From the NCBI GenBank assembly GCA_041675285.1, contig JBAYTZ010000020.1:1-55645 (forward strand): DNA of 55,645 bases, read 5' to 3'. The DNA comes from Candidatus Delongbacteria bacterium (GTDB taxonomy: Bacteria; CAIWAD01). The notes below the pieces were generated by a model that worked only from the letters and a program-made list of their open reading frames with translations, was not told the origin of the DNA and ran no database searches. Shown in pieces: positions 55,549-55,645 of this stretch. Within the stretch, counting starts at the first letter, position 1, and each line of letters opens with the position of its first letter. A program made the position numbers and the translations under genes.

Positions 55549-55645
55549 TTACTTCTGAATTTCCGTCACCACGCCGGCGCCGATGGTCCGCCCGCCTTCG
55601 CGGATGGCGAAGCGCAGGTCCTTCTCCATGGCGATGGGCGCGATC
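55549..55645 (-). CDS. tuf: Elongation factor Tu, C-terminal end (partial)
   Basis: The visible frame ends IAMEKDLRFAIREGGRTIGA, GVVTEIQK and TAA, the conserved C-terminus of EF-Tu domain III, which carries aminoacyl-tRNA to the ribosome. The gene enters from the right edge; only about 31 codons are seen. tuf just before rpsJ is the common str-S10 junction. A palindromic repeat separates it from rpsJ. Confidence 0.95.
   Translation of the reverse strand, partial: IAPIAMEKDLRFAIREGGRTIGAGVVTEIQK

Overview
This is a GC-rich bacterial chromosome segment. Almost every gene is on the minus strand and most are core housekeeping genes. A secreted 423-residue protein ends in a C-terminal domain with an NPFNPST motif, the FlgD-like / type IX-style sorting domain common in FCB-superphylum lineages such as KSB1, Latescibacteria, Eisenbacteria and Delongbacteria. 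A DUF3078-type outer-membrane barrel also fits a diderm FCB-like bacterium. No rRNA is present, so the phylum cannot be fixed; an uncultured FCB-affiliated organism is my best inference.

Layout, left to right. 1-4.5 kb is an accessory zone: the 5' part of a secreted parallel-beta-helix protein, a RelE/ParE-type toxin-antitoxin pair (the first of two), the sorting-domain protein, an IS21 remnant and several hairpin repeats. 4.5-19.2 kb carries tRNA-Pro, a MerR regulator, a polysaccharide deacetylase and then, read right to left, the translation/RNA-processing operon rimP-nusA-ylxQ-infB-rbfA-truB-ribF-rpsO-pnp-M16 peptidase-dut. A TPR membrane protein and tRNA-Arg lie upstream of it. 19.2-22.3 kb is a second accessory zone: a MITE-like element, a Phd/ParE module, an AT-rich two-gene membrane cassette (one gene only 54 codons long), dispersed repeats and the outer-membrane barrel. 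22.5-34.7 kb is a compact division and cell-wall (dcw) cluster, mraZ-STAS-rsmH-ftsL-ftsI-murF-ftsW-murB-ftsQ-ftsA1-ftsA2-ftsZ. It has two tandem ftsA genes, an extra STAS gene after mraZ, and no murE, mraY, murD, murG or murC. 35-40.9 kb holds an ArsR-type regulator, a double-length ThyX-like protein, rlmH, rarA, a methyltransferase and two small unknowns. 40.9-55.6 kb is the merged S10-spc-alpha ribosomal protein block, from the 3' end of tuf through rpsJ to rplQ. It is complete except that rpsD is absent between rpsK and rpoA.

Within the operons genes are packed tightly, often with 4-nt ATGA or GTGA overlaps, and GTG and TTG starts are common. Intergenic gaps outside the operons are repeatedly occupied by short non-coding elements. 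The most distinctive are elements whose inverted arms are built from 8-9-nt near-tandem units (CACAGAG, CACGAAG or CACAGAT). The features I would look at first are the tandem, differently degenerate FtsA pair, the ThyX-like protein whose two halves keep complementary parts of the signature motif, the STAS gene in the dcw cluster, the AT-rich membrane-protein pair and the inverted-arm repeats.
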